Assembly: GCF_018446385.1 (NCBI RefSeq)
Contig: NC_055992.1
Coordinates: 97,792,947 to 97,856,946 of the forward strand
DNA from: Zingiber officinale
Lineage: Eukaryota; Streptophyta; Magnoliopsida; Zingiberales; Zingiberaceae
Length of the DNA: 64,000 nt
Direction of reading: 5' to 3'
The notes under the pieces were generated by a model that worked only from the letters and a program-made list of their open reading frames with translations, ran no database searches and was not told the DNA's origin. Numbering within the stretch: position 1 is the stretch's first letter; every line of letters begins with the position of its first letter. Positions 21,601 to 33,102 of this stretch are shown here, piece after piece. The position numbers and the translations under genes were made by a program.

Positions 21601-22959
21601 CTCGGTTAATCCAATCGAAGTAGATTCGAGTCACGACTGAAACGAACATTTGTATTAGTCGTACTATTCACCTTACAAAAACATCTTGCTTCTACTCATT
21701 AGACTAAATTCAAAGAGTGTTCTTTATTTCTAAAATCACCAAATGAGTATCTTATTTTCATAATTATCAAAGATTGACCCTATTTCTTTAGGTCTATTAA
21801 ACTAATTCATATTTATAAAAAGAGCTTACCATCAGGGACGGATTCAGGAATTAGAGATGAGTTGAGCTTTCCATCTTTGCTTACAACCTTAGAGTTAGTG
21901 AAAAGGAAGTAGAATGCTAGAAGAGAAGATCTAAAGAGCTTTTTCCCTGGTTGGATTGAGCTCTCTCTCTCTCTCTCTCGGGCGTTAACATATATCCTCT
22001 ATGCGACAACGGCATTGAGCTTGTAGGATCGGTGCGATGAAAACACGGTGGGACGACTAATTAGTGCGAAAAACAGGGGTCGACTTTAATGTGAATGGGA
22101 AGTTGAGGAGTAAGGTGGTTAAAGTAGTTACGATAGGTATGAGATTGGTGGAAGGACACATGAGAATTAATGCCTTTGTTTTTTTTCCTGTTTATCATTA
22201 TTATTATTATTATTTATTTTATTTTTAAAAAAAAAGGAAAAGAAATTAAATTGAAGGTGTGCGGTGTTGCAGGGTGGAGGGGCCGATTGAATGGGAGACA
22301 AGGCGTTGTGGGCAACGTGGGAGAGAGCTGCAACACGGTGCGTGAGCTTGCCTGCTTCGTCGACTTAATTTCTTCACCCGCGCAGTCACATGGGAGCTTT
22401 TAATTCGAATGCCTCTTTCTTCAGGTGAAACTGCGCCGGAGATTGAGATGAAAGAAGAGGAGAGAGAGAGAGATAAATGGACTGAGTTTCTTCTTTCTTC
22501 CTCGTGATGGGAGAGAGACAGCGAGATTTGAGAGACTCGAATAATCTTGTCTCTTCTTGGAATTACAGCAAAGTTCTTTCGGCAATTTATCAAAGAGTTC
22601 CTACCATTTTAGCACTGCATTTAATTTTAAAAATTAACACTATGAGATTATTGATTTTATAATTTATCCAGCATCATAATGATGAAATAAATATGTTTTT
22701 CAAAAAAATTTAATAAGTAATTTTGAAATTTCAAGTGTGCTTTTTGTAATTTGCTAAAGTTTTTTTTTTTGAAGTGACGATGAAGGCGGCATCATTGGTT
22801 CATGATTGCAAAAGAGGATCCATCGACGAGGATTGAGTACGGTTGCGACAGCAGTTCCACAGTTGGTGCTGTTGGTGCGTGGAGTCCACAGGCGACCGGG
22901 CTTAGTGACCGCCCATGCCGTCTTATTTAATATTTACTCAGACTTCTTCTGGTAGGGTA
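21601..22959. other. Intergenic, no gene recognised
   Basis: It contains a (CT)n tract at about 21960-21979, an ATT/TTA-rich tract at 22195-22230 and a short T run at about 22762. ORFs on either strand are short and composed of low-complexity sequence (for example serine-rich from GAGA repeats near 22460). Confidence 0.4.
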
Positions 22960-23640
22960 GTGTAATGAAACTAATAATAATGTAATTAAGATTATATTAT
23001 ATTAATTATTATATTTGATAATTTTCATGTTAATTTTTTTATTCAAAATATATAATTTAAGATAAAAAAAATTACTATACCTATTTTTTACTATATCATA
23101 TATTGATTTATTTTTATATATAATTTAAGGTAAAAAAAATTACTATATCTATTTTTTACTATATATTTATAGTTGATATAAAAAAATTTTAACTACTCTA
23201 TTCAAAATTTAATCTAAAATTTTTAAATAAGATAACTAATGTGAATGTTCTTACTTATAATGTAATATAATTTAAATTAAAAAATAATAAAATTTATAAT
23301 CTAGATTACAACGCCAATATCATATAATCTAATTATATTTTAAAATTAATATTTAACTAAAATTTAAATATCAAATATAGTCTTAATCTATTTTCTCAGC
23401 AATTAGTCATCGACATCGCTGTCACTGTCTGCCTCTGCCGCTATCAACCGTCAGCCAACGACCGTTGTGACCTCTACTGACGACTACGACCTCTGTCGGT
23501 GGCAGCAATGATCGTCGACCGTCAGTAGAGATCGCAAGATATTTTTATTATTTTATAATAATATAAATTACATTCAAAAATAATATATAATTCTTTCACC
23601 AAATCTAATAATATAATATTAATTACATTATAAATTTTAT
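22960..23640. repeat. AT-rich MITE-like inverted-repeat element
   Basis: The left edge (ATAATGTAATTAAGATTATA, about 22977) is matched inverted at the right edge (ATAATGTAATTAATATTATA on the minus strand, about 23630). Inside are two direct copies of a ~65-bp AT-rich unit (AAAAAAATTACTAT(A/C)(C/T)CTATT) at about 23060 and 23130. A GC-rich hairpin is formed by CTACTGACG and CGTCAGTAG at about 23475-23527. The superfamily is not decided. Confidence 0.45.
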
Positions 23641-23650
23641 TAGGTTAGAA

Positions 23651-23812
23651 GGGGAGCCTTGGTGCAACGATAAAGTTATTACCATGTGACTAAAAGATCA
23701 TGATTTCGAATCCTGGAAATAACCACTTGTAAAAAATAAGGTAATGAATTCAATGAATCCTTCCCCAGGACCCCACATGACGAGAATTTCGTGCACCGAA
23801 CTATCATTTTTG
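23651..23812 (+). mobile_element. Au-type SINE
   Basis: It starts GGGGAGCCTTGGTGCAACGA, has the conserved ACCATGTGAC, and shows a tRNA-like box B region (ATTTCGAATCCTGG). It then has CTTCCCCAGGACCCCACAT and ends GTGCACCGAACT before a short T run. This is the layout of the Au SINE family, widespread in flowering plants. It is about 160 bp, diverged from consensus, and abuts the AT-rich MITE-like repeat. It is RNA polymerase III-derived and needs LINE machinery to move. Confidence 0.82.
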
Positions 23813-24438
23813 ATAAATTATTCTTCTTTTATTTTATACTCCCATGTTTATTGGAAGCTTTCTACCTCTATACTTACATTTGTCGTGAGACAGCAATTCA
23901 ACATCTGCCCTCTTCGCCTATTTCTACCAAACAAGCACACGAGAAGAAATAGCAAGTGAACAGAACCTAATATATAGCTTATTTCAAACACACAAGAAGA
24001 AATCAGATGCAAGGCTCAAGGCTTAAGAACAAAGAACAATTTATTGGATCATCCAAGTAATCATAAGTTCAATGAAGTTTGGAGATCAAGGAGTAACTAA
24101 CATCAGCGGCATCGACATTATTCGAGACGATGTCTGTCGAAACAACGATATTAAACCACAGACAGATCATCGACAGCAATCGAACACAGCTTCTTCATGT
24201 GCCCTTGAGAGAGACACCACAAAAATCATATTTTCTAACCACCGGAAACTTTGCTGTCTCAGGTTATCAATCTGCATCACTTTCAGAAAGCTAGCAGGCT
24301 TCTTGACTCGATATATTCAGAATTGAAACTCCGGTGTAACATGACCCGAAGGAAGAACTATCGACTGTTACACAATTAGAAGATCTGAACCAATATTCCT
24401 TCCAAAGGTACACAATGTAGTCATAATGAATCATAGAA
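23813..24438. other. 3' flank of the F-box/kelch gene
   Basis: No separate gene is recognised. It probably contains the 3' UTR of the minus-strand F-box gene (stop at 24439). ORFs on the plus strand are antisense noise. Confidence 0.45.
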
Positions 24439-25734
24439 TCAGCAGCTCATAACAGCACAATTATAAACAAAGTTTCCGGATTCCCTCCTAGCCATCAATT
24501 TCCATTCGGGTTCGCCCCTGTTTGGAATCCAAGAATTGAGCTCGACTATCCCTCTATGATTTCCTCTCTGTCCTCCAATAACTACCAATTTTTTGCCACA
24601 AGAACGGAAAGCGATTCCCCAACCATCAACCGAACCCGATCTCTCAGGTAAGAGCCCAATTTTTTCCCATGAATTCTTCTCCTTAACATACTTCCACACC
24701 TCGTTGTCCTTATAATGTGCCGCGTAAAGCTCATCCTTCACCACGGCAAGCAATGGAGGTGCATCACTAGCCCCATTGAGACCATTACCATGAGACATCC
24801 CATGAATCAACCTCCAAGTGCGAGCTGCAAAGTCATACACTTCACCGCACGTCAACGCCTTCTTGTTACTATCCATGCCGCCTATGACATAGAATTTACC
24901 ATCCATGTAAGCCCCCGAACACTTACTTCGAGCTTGGATCATACTTGGAAGGATCTCCCATCTTTGTGTCTCAGAATCATAAAGCTCCACGGAGTCGAGT
25001 ATCTCTTTTCGAGCATTGGTGCCACCCGCTACGATAGCCTTGTCGCCAAGGCTAGCAGATGCAAACAAGCACCTAGGTGAATTCATTACTACTCCTTCAG
25101 ACCAAGAGTTAGTCAGAATGCTATATCTCATCACAATGTGAGAAGTCATGGCTTTCCCAAAAACAAGGAGATCGGTGCCCACGGCGAGGGACTCCTTGTC
25201 GCCGAACATGAAACTTCCGGTAGGGGGCATTGGAGGGAGACGAAACCACAATCCTCGGTAGGGATCGTATGCCTCCCAATCAGTGAGGCTGCAGGAGAAA
25301 TAGATCCAATGCTCAATGAGACCCCTCTGGCGGCGAAGCCTATAGAGCTCCTCGCTGTGGATGAGTGAGCGAAAGGAAGTATTGAGGGATGCCACAGTAG
25401 AATAATAGGACCGGGAAAGGTGAAGGAGACAGTTAATTGTCATGTCCTTTCCGAGAAGGCTGATGAACATGCTTGAATCATTGAATTTGTGCTGGACATC
25501 TTGGATATCAGGGGTATCACGATGCTGCTGTGGCTTCTTCCTAATTTGGCAATGATCACCGTCGTCTCCTCCTCCTTGTTCTTCTTCTTCCTCCTCATTG
25601 ATATCATCATCTAGTGGCCGTTTTCTGCTGCTTGACGACTCAAGGAATCCGAAATCGATGCAATCCCAACTCGATCCTTGCCCTGAAGGATCGTTTAGCA
25701 CAATTGAGATCAGCTCTGACTTGTCTTTCAACAT
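24439..25734 (-). CDS. F-box/kelch-repeat protein, SKIP11 / At5g60570-like
   Basis: Single-exon coding region of 431 residues, the usual length for this clade. Residues about 43-65 are an acidic stretch, and an F-box-like domain covers about 88-130 (SLLGKDMTINCLLHLSRSYY, then LNTSFRSLI). The conserved block YRLRRQRGLIEHWIYFSC follows. Kelch repeats are visible at about 232-266 (AGGTNARKEILDSVELYD), 281-310 (YVIGGMD, GEVYDF) and 383-402 (VVIGGQRG). The C-terminus LNSWIP ... FVYNCAVMSC is the signature of the SKIP11/At1g26930/At1g74510/At5g60570 group. These proteins bridge SKP1-cullin ubiquitin ligases to substrates held by the kelch propeller; the substrate here is unknown. The start at 25734 is the first Met of the open frame. 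A candidate 5' UTR intron lies upstream. It looks intact. Confidence 0.95.
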   Translation of the reverse strand: MLKDKSELISIVLNDPSGQGSSWDCIDFGFLESSSSRKRPLDDDINEEEEEEQGGGDDGDHCQIRKKPQQHRDTPDIQDVQHKFNDSSMFISLLGKDMTINCLLHLSRSYYSTVASLNTSFRSLIHSEELYRLRRQRGLIEHWIYFSCSLTDWEAYDPYRGLWFRLPPMPPTGSFMFGDKESLAVGTDLLVFGKAMTSHIVMRYSILTNSWSEGVVMNSPRCLFASASLGDKAIVAGGTNARKEILDSVELYDSETQRWEILPSMIQARSKCSGAYMDGKFYVIGGMDSNKKALTCGEVYDFAARTWRLIHGMSHGNGLNGASDAPPLLAVVKDELYAAHYKDNEVWKYVKEKNSWEKIGLLPERSGSVDGWGIAFRSCGKKLVVIGGQRGNHRGIVELNSWIPNRGEPEWKLMARRESGNFVYNCAVMSC

Positions 25735-26400
25735 ATTTTCAGTATCTTTCTCTTAATAAATCTTCCCGAGTTGTTCTTGGAACAATAACATCATAGTGCA
25801 CATTAGAATGAAGTGAGATCCAGGGTCAGCGATAACATGTCCAGAACGCGTGTCAAATTGGAGGAACTCAATCAAAATCGAATCTTTGGCATCATCCCAG
25901 ATGGTCCACAACCAGAAGCGTTAAATCATTGACCTGGAAGAAGAAAAACGCAACCTCATTACTGAATCGAATTGGTGTATTCCATCAAACATCAAAGAGG
26001 CAAAAGCACCGGCCATAATAGCACTCACAGAGCTTTGATGATACTCAGCGAAAGCAGAGTTGGAGGAACTAGAACGGCAAAAGGAGGAGTCGCGTACCGA
26101 AATGAACGACAGATCCTTGCCCAAAACTAGCTCTGTTCGCCCCTTCCTTTCAGATAAAAAACTCGGGATCCCCAACACCAGAACGAAGAGCAACACGAAA
26201 ACTTATGATCGGGCGCGACGGGAGAGCCAAGAAGTCTTCATCTTGCGCCCCAGCCGTCTTCTTCGCCGCGAGAGAGCGCAGCCAGCCCCGTCGTCTTCTA
26301 CAGTCGCCGGCTTCTATCGCTCACCGGAAGCCATCGGAGGCGTTGCATTGGGAGTGCATTTGTTTGATTCTTGGCTCTCTTCTTTTCCCCATTACTAGAA
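25735..26400 (-). promoter_or_regulatory. 5' UTR and promoter of the F-box/kelch gene
   Basis: A probable leader intron spans about 25934-26028 on the minus strand (donor CTCT|GTGAGTGC, acceptor CTTCTTCCAG|GTCAATG). Sequence to about 26400 is GC-richer and likely holds the transcription start. A 91-codon open stretch on the minus strand here (26196-25921) would be an upstream ORF if transcribed. It has no recognised domain. Confidence 0.4.
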
Positions 26401-28607
26401 AATAAATAAATTAATAAAAATATTTTTGTTGCTGCGCAGTTCTTTAATGATGTCACATTGCTTAATTAATTAATTAATTAATTAACGTGGGAAGAAACGC
26501 CTAAAGCCTTAACAATTTTTAATTTTGGCTCTAAGCATCAAATAAGATATAATTGATTTTTGTTGACGATCTTAACCCATTTTGTTCTTCTTTATTTTGG
26601 ATTTAGGAAACATTAACAAAGACAAATGCTATAATGATTTGAAAAGCATTTCTTCAAATTGTTAGCTTGTGAGTGTTGTTACCACTTTCTTAATTAATAT
26701 TAGTCATCATACACGCATGTTTGTGTATTAATATAATACATAAATACCGGTAAATTATATAAAATAAATATTTATTGTTAATTAATTAAATAATATTATT
26801 TAATATTAATATGATTTATTTTATAAAAATCTTAATATAAAAAATAAATAGAAATTAAATTATTAATCATAATTTAAATTACTATCTTATATCACCTGAA
26901 AAATTGATGAGATATAAAATTGGATAGATGTGACTGTGATTTTTTTTCAAAAAAATTATGAGATACAAATGGATTGATAAGACTTTATTGTATGCAAAAA
27001 GAGTCCAAACAAATGAATTGATGTGTTGTAATATAAAAAGGATAAGAAGGAGAAAATTGTAGTAAAAAATATAGAGGAAGAGGAGAGAAGAGAATGATGG
27101 AGAGATTATGAGGATTGAGGTAATGAGAAAAAGTGATGTAGATAGTTGAAATTAAGTTATGCGTCTCTAATTTAAAAATGATATAAAGTTGAAATTATTA
27201 ATAAATCTTAAAATTAACTTATCCAGATTGTCATTCAAGCACCCGCGGTTGTCCTTAAATTACAGTCCGCTGCAAGCGTTTTCCGATTTACCCTTATGGC
27301 CGATGGAAAACTTTCGTGAGGCCGGACTGATCACCCCAACTTCGACGTTACCTAGCTTGGTTAATAATTTTTTTAAAAATCTATTGAAACATCTTCAATA
27401 GTTAGAGCTAAATGATTTTTGTATGGTCTAATTAATAATATGTAATTGTATGATTACATGTATATTACATCAATTAATTGATGATAAAAAAATAATTTTG
27501 AAGTTTCATTATTACTTTTGAAATACAAAGTCAAACCTTACATTACAATAGTTCAAAATTTGTTGTTCAACTCTTTTTTTTTTATAAATTTCTTTAAAAT
27601 CTTGTATTGAAGATGTCCTTAGTGGTTGATGAAAGAAATGATTTTAAAAATTTCACAACCTTATGTGTGCGTCAATTGCTGTATTCCTGACCCTTCAAAT
27701 TTTTTGTCTCTCTCAATATTTTGCAAAATAAACTAAGCATTTAGACACATGAGGGTACCTTTAGTTAGTAACCTAATTAACTGAACATTGAATGCAAAAC
27801 ATGACAATTAAATTACAATTACGTCCGTTAACATGACCAGTTAGAAAATGAATCAAAGATTTAAACAATAGATGCTATTTTAGAAATGCAATTAATCGTT
27901 AATATAGAGAGATAATTTTTAAAAATTAAATATGAAAATATTTGAAAAAAATATAATTCACTTATAAAATATGATATTAGTTGGACATCCTCAATAACAA
28001 TCCTAAAAATTAAGAAAAAAATCCATATTCTAATCGTTTAGCACTGTCAGTTAAATGTGAGGATCCACATCCACTTCCCAACCGAAACAACTTCCACAAT
28101 ATCAAGAGATACACTTTAATATGAACTAAAACAAGATCATGAGTGGGTTGAGTTGGGAAGTGAAGCAAAGCATTGGTAGGACTCCATTTGTAAAAGATAA
28201 TGTAGTTAATGGTTGGTTTAGTCAAAAGTTTCTCTTGGAGCACAAAACAAATAATAATAAATAATGGTTCACATGCAAATCTCCAATCCTTGTTTACTTG
28301 TAGAACAATCAATAGATTATCCTAATCACTTGTGATTATTCTAGGTGAGCACTCGAGCACACTAAGGAACAAGATGCAAATATTTAAGTACTTTTTTCTC
28401 GTGGCACGGGCTCAGAGTGAGGAGGGAAAGGAAAAACAATGCGTAGTGGCCTTTCGGTGAGCTATAGAAAATGGACAACACAGAGGCTGATCAAGTTCCA
28501 AAGCTAGTTTAGTTTAGTTTAGTCCATTAAGAAAATGATTATTAGTACTAATAAGAGTTGAATAGATTATGTACAACAAATTTCCTATAATGGGAAGAAA
28601 AAAAAAA
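26401..28607. other. Intergenic, AT-rich
   Basis: Contains a (TTAA)n microsatellite at about 26462-26485 and long AT-rich runs. A GC-richer patch lies at about 27225-27360 (CACCCGCGGTTGTCC ... GAGGCCGGACTGATCACCCC) without a usable ORF. Nothing gene-like was found. The last ~150 bp are the 3' UTR of the J-protein gene. Confidence 0.4.
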
Positions 28608-31600
28608 TCATACAGCTTCGTCGTCATCATCATCAGTGTCGAGTTCAAGACCTTCTGCAGCTAAAAGTTGACTGATGGCCTTTTTCTTGTCTTCCTCTGC
28701 CTTTTTCCGCATCAAATCCCTCTTCCTCAGTACTAGCGTGTGTCTCTTCAGGGTGCTGGAGAAATACTCGATAGATGCCTTCTTTTCCCTCGCTAATATC
28801 TTCCTCTCTTCCTCAGGATCAATCTGAAATATGGTAAAGTTATCAAGCAAGTGTATTGATTGTCGAACAGATTATGCACACTACAAATTTTCAACGGGTA
28901 CCATAACATGCGATGTTATATAGATTCAAGACATCCAGAACACATATATAGAATATTTTGGAAGCTAGATAAATATGAAGATGGTTATGGATCAATTTCC
29001 TCTAAATCAAGTAACATCAAATGGATGAATAACAATAATGGCTAAGTTAGGAACATATAACAGGTTCCTTTTTTATCATAAACATGTCATTTGAGTGCAA
29101 TTGTTCTTTCAAACCTTTGATCGGGAGAGACGACGTGCTCTCAGGTTCAACTCGCGCTGCTGTTGTTCAGCCCAAGCAGCAATTGCCATATCTCCTCGCT
29201 GGTCAAATGCTTTTCGCTTTTTCATTAACCACTCCACCCATGCTTGAGAAGCCTGATAGATGCAAAAAAAGAGAGATGTTGGGAAATCACGGAATAAAAT
29301 AGTTTCATCACCGAGATGAAATAGGCCAGAAGTAGCACCGCAACACTTTAGGATGAAACTTAAAAATTTATTTATGCAACACATTTTTTATCAGCTAAAC
29401 TTTCAATTAAAAAATGCTTTGGAATGAGCTTCCAGTCCTCGTTCTCAAAAATGGTGAAAGTAAACTTCATGGTGAAAAATGTCTGCACTCATTCAAATAA
29501 ATCATCTCACAGCCGTAGCTGTATCATCATATATTAGGGTAAAAGAAGTAGAATGTCTTCCTCCCTCTGTTTTTTTTCACCAGTTGGAGCCTTGCTGGCA
29601 GTGTGTATCTCTCTGTCTCTCCGTTCTGATAATTGTTGTGCGCCGGGAATCCCATTAACAAGAATTGATGGTTCAATTCAGAATTAAGCTTAGAAAATAA
29701 TCAGAAGTTATGCCGAACTTAAACAAGTCAAGCAAATGAAACTACTTCTAAATGACAAAATGGCAGGTGTTCAAAAAAACGTAGCTATTGTTTTTGACAC
29801 TACTCAACTTTACCATGACAGTTTTGTGGTTCACTCAGTTGATTTTCAACGATCAAACAAGTTGAACTTGTAATTCACATTTATTGCACAATACACACCT
29901 TCATAGGATTGACACGGTGATCTTTGTCATATTGTCGTCTTTTTTCTACATCTATTAGAAGCTCATAAGCAGCTTGTATTTTGATAAATCGAGCTTCAGC
30001 GGTTTCTCCTTCCACAAGATTTCCTCTTCCATCATAGACTTAAAAGGAAAGAGAAATAGTATCAGCTGGGAGCTAAAAAAATTATTAGAAATAAACTAAA
30101 AGATAAGAAGATATAAAAAAAATGTGTAGTTTCATACGGATAAGCAAAAAGATTTTTAGAATTTGGAAAATTCAAACAAAAGCTCTGGAGGTTCAATAGA
30201 AAAAACAGTAAGCACGATTAACACTGCCTAAGTTTGAAAATGGATGGAATGAATGAATTGCATATTTCATTAACTGCCAACCAAACATTAACTGAATATA
30301 GAGTACATATTCACACGAGGAAGTTTCAAAAAGTCAGAAAATCACTCCAACTCCTTTTTAACTTGATAGATATTGCAAAAACAATGTGACTGATGTATTT
30401 GAATGAACATATGAGATCCCAAAAGCATTAAAGAACAAGAAAATCAGATATCCATGAATTTGTCACGTTGCAAATGGGGAAAGGGGAAAGGATTAACTAA
30501 TACATGCAGTGTTGTAAATGGCGGCAGGCGGTGGCGGGGCGATCAGTGACCGCCTACTGCCTCGGCCTCCTAGGTAGTGTCTAGGTGGTTGAATATTTTT
30601 TATTTTTTTATACATAATATTATAAATAATCATTATTCTTTATAATATTTACTTTTAATCAAATATATTAATTAAAAAATACAATTATATATATGCTTTT
30701 AATCAAATATATTAATTAAAAAATAAATATTTAATCTAAATATTTAAAAATAAAAAATAAAAAATACAATTATATATATATATATATATATATAATAGGA
30801 TAATTTTATTAGATTTTAATTAAGTCTATTTAAATTACCTCAATCATAGTTAGGAATTCATTAAACTTGTTAACATAAAGTAATTAAATTAAATCCTAAC
30901 TTACAACTTAATCGTGTAATCTGTTTCAGTCGGACGACGAGTTCGACACATCGTCAAGGCCGCACGACGAGTTCGAAGGCGTCACTGGCCTAAGCAACAT
31001 GTCAAGGCCTATTGTTGGACTTGAGCGATGCTTCCGAGCCCATCGCCAAGCTCAGGCGATGCATCCGGGCTTGCAAGACGCGTACGGACGTGTCACAACG
31101 CATCCTAACTCATAGTCAGCCCCAAGCCATACATCTGAATGTGTCGTAGTAGTGAAACGGCAGTAACGGCAACTCCAGGCGTGTCAGTGGTGGAAGAAGG
31201 TAAGTTACCGCCTAAAGCACTGCCTCAGCCTGAGGCGGTGCGGTTGATGTCTGCCTCTCGCCTAGGCGGTGCCTAGGCAGCCGTCTCAACCGCCATTTCG
31301 AACACCGAATACATGTGAAAGGTAATTTGTGTGCAACATCATTTTCATACACTAACGTTGGCAACATGGAATAATAGAAACATCAAGCTGGGAATATCAC
31401 TGTGCTCATATAAATCTTGATGACAAGAAAACCAGGAAGAAAATAAACACAATACAGTCAACAATATATTGCAATAGATCTTTGGGGCAACTTTCCAAAG
31501 ATATCATTGCTAAAAGTCAATGTATAAAAAGTTTCAAGCATATAGTTTTCACATGGATGCTTTCTTTTATCATGACAATAATACAGAAACAAAGTCAAAA

Positions 31601-32431
31601 ACTGGTGCCATTCCAGGTCCCAGAAACTAACTTAATTGCCAAAATTTAAACTGAATGTGACGAGCAAAGGTCATCAAGTTGATTTGATCAAATGGTCTTA
31701 CTTCTCAGCAACTGATACAGATCATAGTAACTAGAGTAAATAACTTCAAAATCCAAATTTTTAGACAGAATGGTAAAACTGACTATCTGAACAGAGGTTT
31801 AGATAACAAAAGAGTGCAAGGATCTCTCACTCATGAATAATGGAGGTGAAAGGGATACCATCTGGGTGATAAAACTTAGCCAATCTTCTGTAAGCAACCT
31901 TTATCTTCTCTTCATCAGCATCCCTTTCCAGCTCTTCAAGTTAAAAGATACTGACCATTAGAAATCAATGATGAAACAATCTAAATAAGGGCCTGAATGT
32001 TTGGAAATCCATATATTATAAGTTACAAGCAGGACCACACTCGTTTTGATTCGTTCAAGCAAACAAACCTATGGACCATAACGCACTAAACTAAAAAATG
32101 AATCTTGAATACACAATCTAGCGAACTTCCAATTGAGCACAAAATAAAAACCATATTTGAGAGAATTACCGAGAGTTTCATATGGTGTTTTTTCCGATTT
32201 CCAATTAGAGACGCGGGTGGTGAGCGTCCGCCTCGAGCTTGCGCTAGAGGCCGGCCCCATCCTGGTGTGGCCCTCGAGTATAAACGGTGCTGAATCATGG
32301 CAGGGTGACGGGATCCGGAGATTAGGGCTCCGGGAGGCGAGCAAGAATTCTAGGCCTCCGAGACCCCTGCTGCAGTAGATCAAGGTGATGGCTGCCGAGT
32401 AGGGGCGGCAGATCGCCCTCAGATTGCTCAT
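28608..32431 (-). CDS. Plant J-domain (DnaJ-like) protein, five exons
   Basis: Exons on the minus strand: 32431-32170, 31933-31859, 30038-29899, 29252-29115 and 28823-28608. All four introns are GT-AG and the phases fit (1, 1, 0, 0). The product is 276 residues if the start is the Met at 32431. An in-frame Met at 32590 would add 53 residues. The N-terminus is rich in S, R and A and lacks acidic residues, which suggests an organelle transit peptide. The J domain (about 81-150) has YETLELERDADEEKIKVAYR, the HPD triad (about 110-112) and YELLIDVEKRRQYD. The C-terminal half is a charged helical region ending in a DTDDDDDEAV tail. J proteins stimulate Hsp70 ATPase and deliver clients. No zinc finger or CTD is present, so it is a type C J protein. 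Intron 2 carries an hAT element. Confidence 0.9.
30499..31315. mobile_element. Non-autonomous hAT element in intron 2 of the J-protein gene
   Basis: The element spans 30507-31307 (801 bp). Its ends CAGTGTTGTAAATGGCGG and, inverted, CGGTGTTCGAAATGGCGG match at 15 of 18 positions. The 8-bp target duplication AATACATG flanks both sides (30499-30506 and 31308-31315), which is diagnostic of the hAT superfamily. The subterminal regions carry GCCTAGGCGGTGCC-type repeats, and the middle is AT-rich with an (AT)n tract at about 30773. No transposase ORF is present, so it depended on another hAT element. Confidence 0.92.
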
Positions 32432-33054
32432 CCTGAGAGCGGGGGAGGCTAAAGGAGAGGATAGAAAGGGAGAACTGAGAATCAAATTCCGAAGTAGGGT
32501 TCCGATTTGTGGTAAGGATCGGTTGTGGTAAATGTCTTGCTGAAAAGAGAGGACCGCATCGTTTGAACCCAACTCCCTACGTGCCATCAAACCACTCCAC
32601 CAAAAGACTGTTCGCTGTTCCTATCCTTGCAGATTCATCCACCGTGAGACTCAACGACGTATTGAGTGCGCCCTAATCGGAAAACATCAACAGATCCTGT
32701 ATCAAGAAACGCTGCTACAGCCGCCGCAGACTTGAAGGTCCCAGCGAGCGCAAGAGTCGTCCGGCCTCAACCAGGCACCAAGCACCGCTGCTCCTCCCGT
32801 TGCATGTTCAAAAGTCTGATAGAGGCATTTCGACAAGCAGTTGGCAAGCATCCCCGATGTGGGCTGGATCGCAGCCTCCGACGCCATGGAGATCGTTGGA
32901 ACCTTCCTGGACATAATGAATCCTGCAAGTCTGTTTTATGCTATATAACGGGCGTTATTCTTCGGTCTACGAACCGTTATTTTGGGGGCTGATCCTATAT
33001 AATTCCCGGTGTCCAGAACGTTCCATCCCAACAGGCGAAAACTAGGGTTTTGAG
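32432..33054. promoter_or_regulatory. Divergent intergenic region between the J-protein gene and an orphan exon
   Basis: GC-richer than its surroundings. It should hold the leader of the minus-strand J-protein gene and the promoter of a plus-strand transcript: TATA at about 32996-33002 (CCTATATAATTCC) and a telobox-like AAACTAGGGTTTTG at 33039-33052. Overlapping ORFs at 32666-32992 (+) and 32914-32702 (-) have no recognised domain. Confidence 0.45.
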
Positions 33055-33102
33055 ATGGCGGCCGGGATGCATAGGTTCTTGGCTGGTTCCTCGTCCTCAC
33101 AA
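33055..33102 (+). CDS. Candidate first exon of an unidentified gene
   Basis: ATG at 33055 opens MAAGMHRFLAGSSSSQ and runs into a possible donor (TCACAA|GTTCGT). It is preceded, at normal spacing, by a TATA box and an AAACTAGGGTTTTG element near the expected transcription start. That arrangement is common in plant genes for ribosomal, mitochondrial and other housekeeping proteins. No convincing second exon was found in the next 5 kb. The gene is not recognised; it could be the start of a long-intron gene, a displaced fragment or an expressed remnant. Confidence 0.3.

Noticed and set aside
24715-25368. Plus-strand ORFs inside the F-box/kelch gene
   Set aside because: Antisense shadows of the intact minus-strand reading frame.
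32666-32992. Plus-strand 108-codon ORF between the J-protein gene and the orphan exon, with a minus-strand shadow
   Set aside because: No domain or family wording on either strand. It lies in a GC-rich divergent promoter region where open frames arise by chance.
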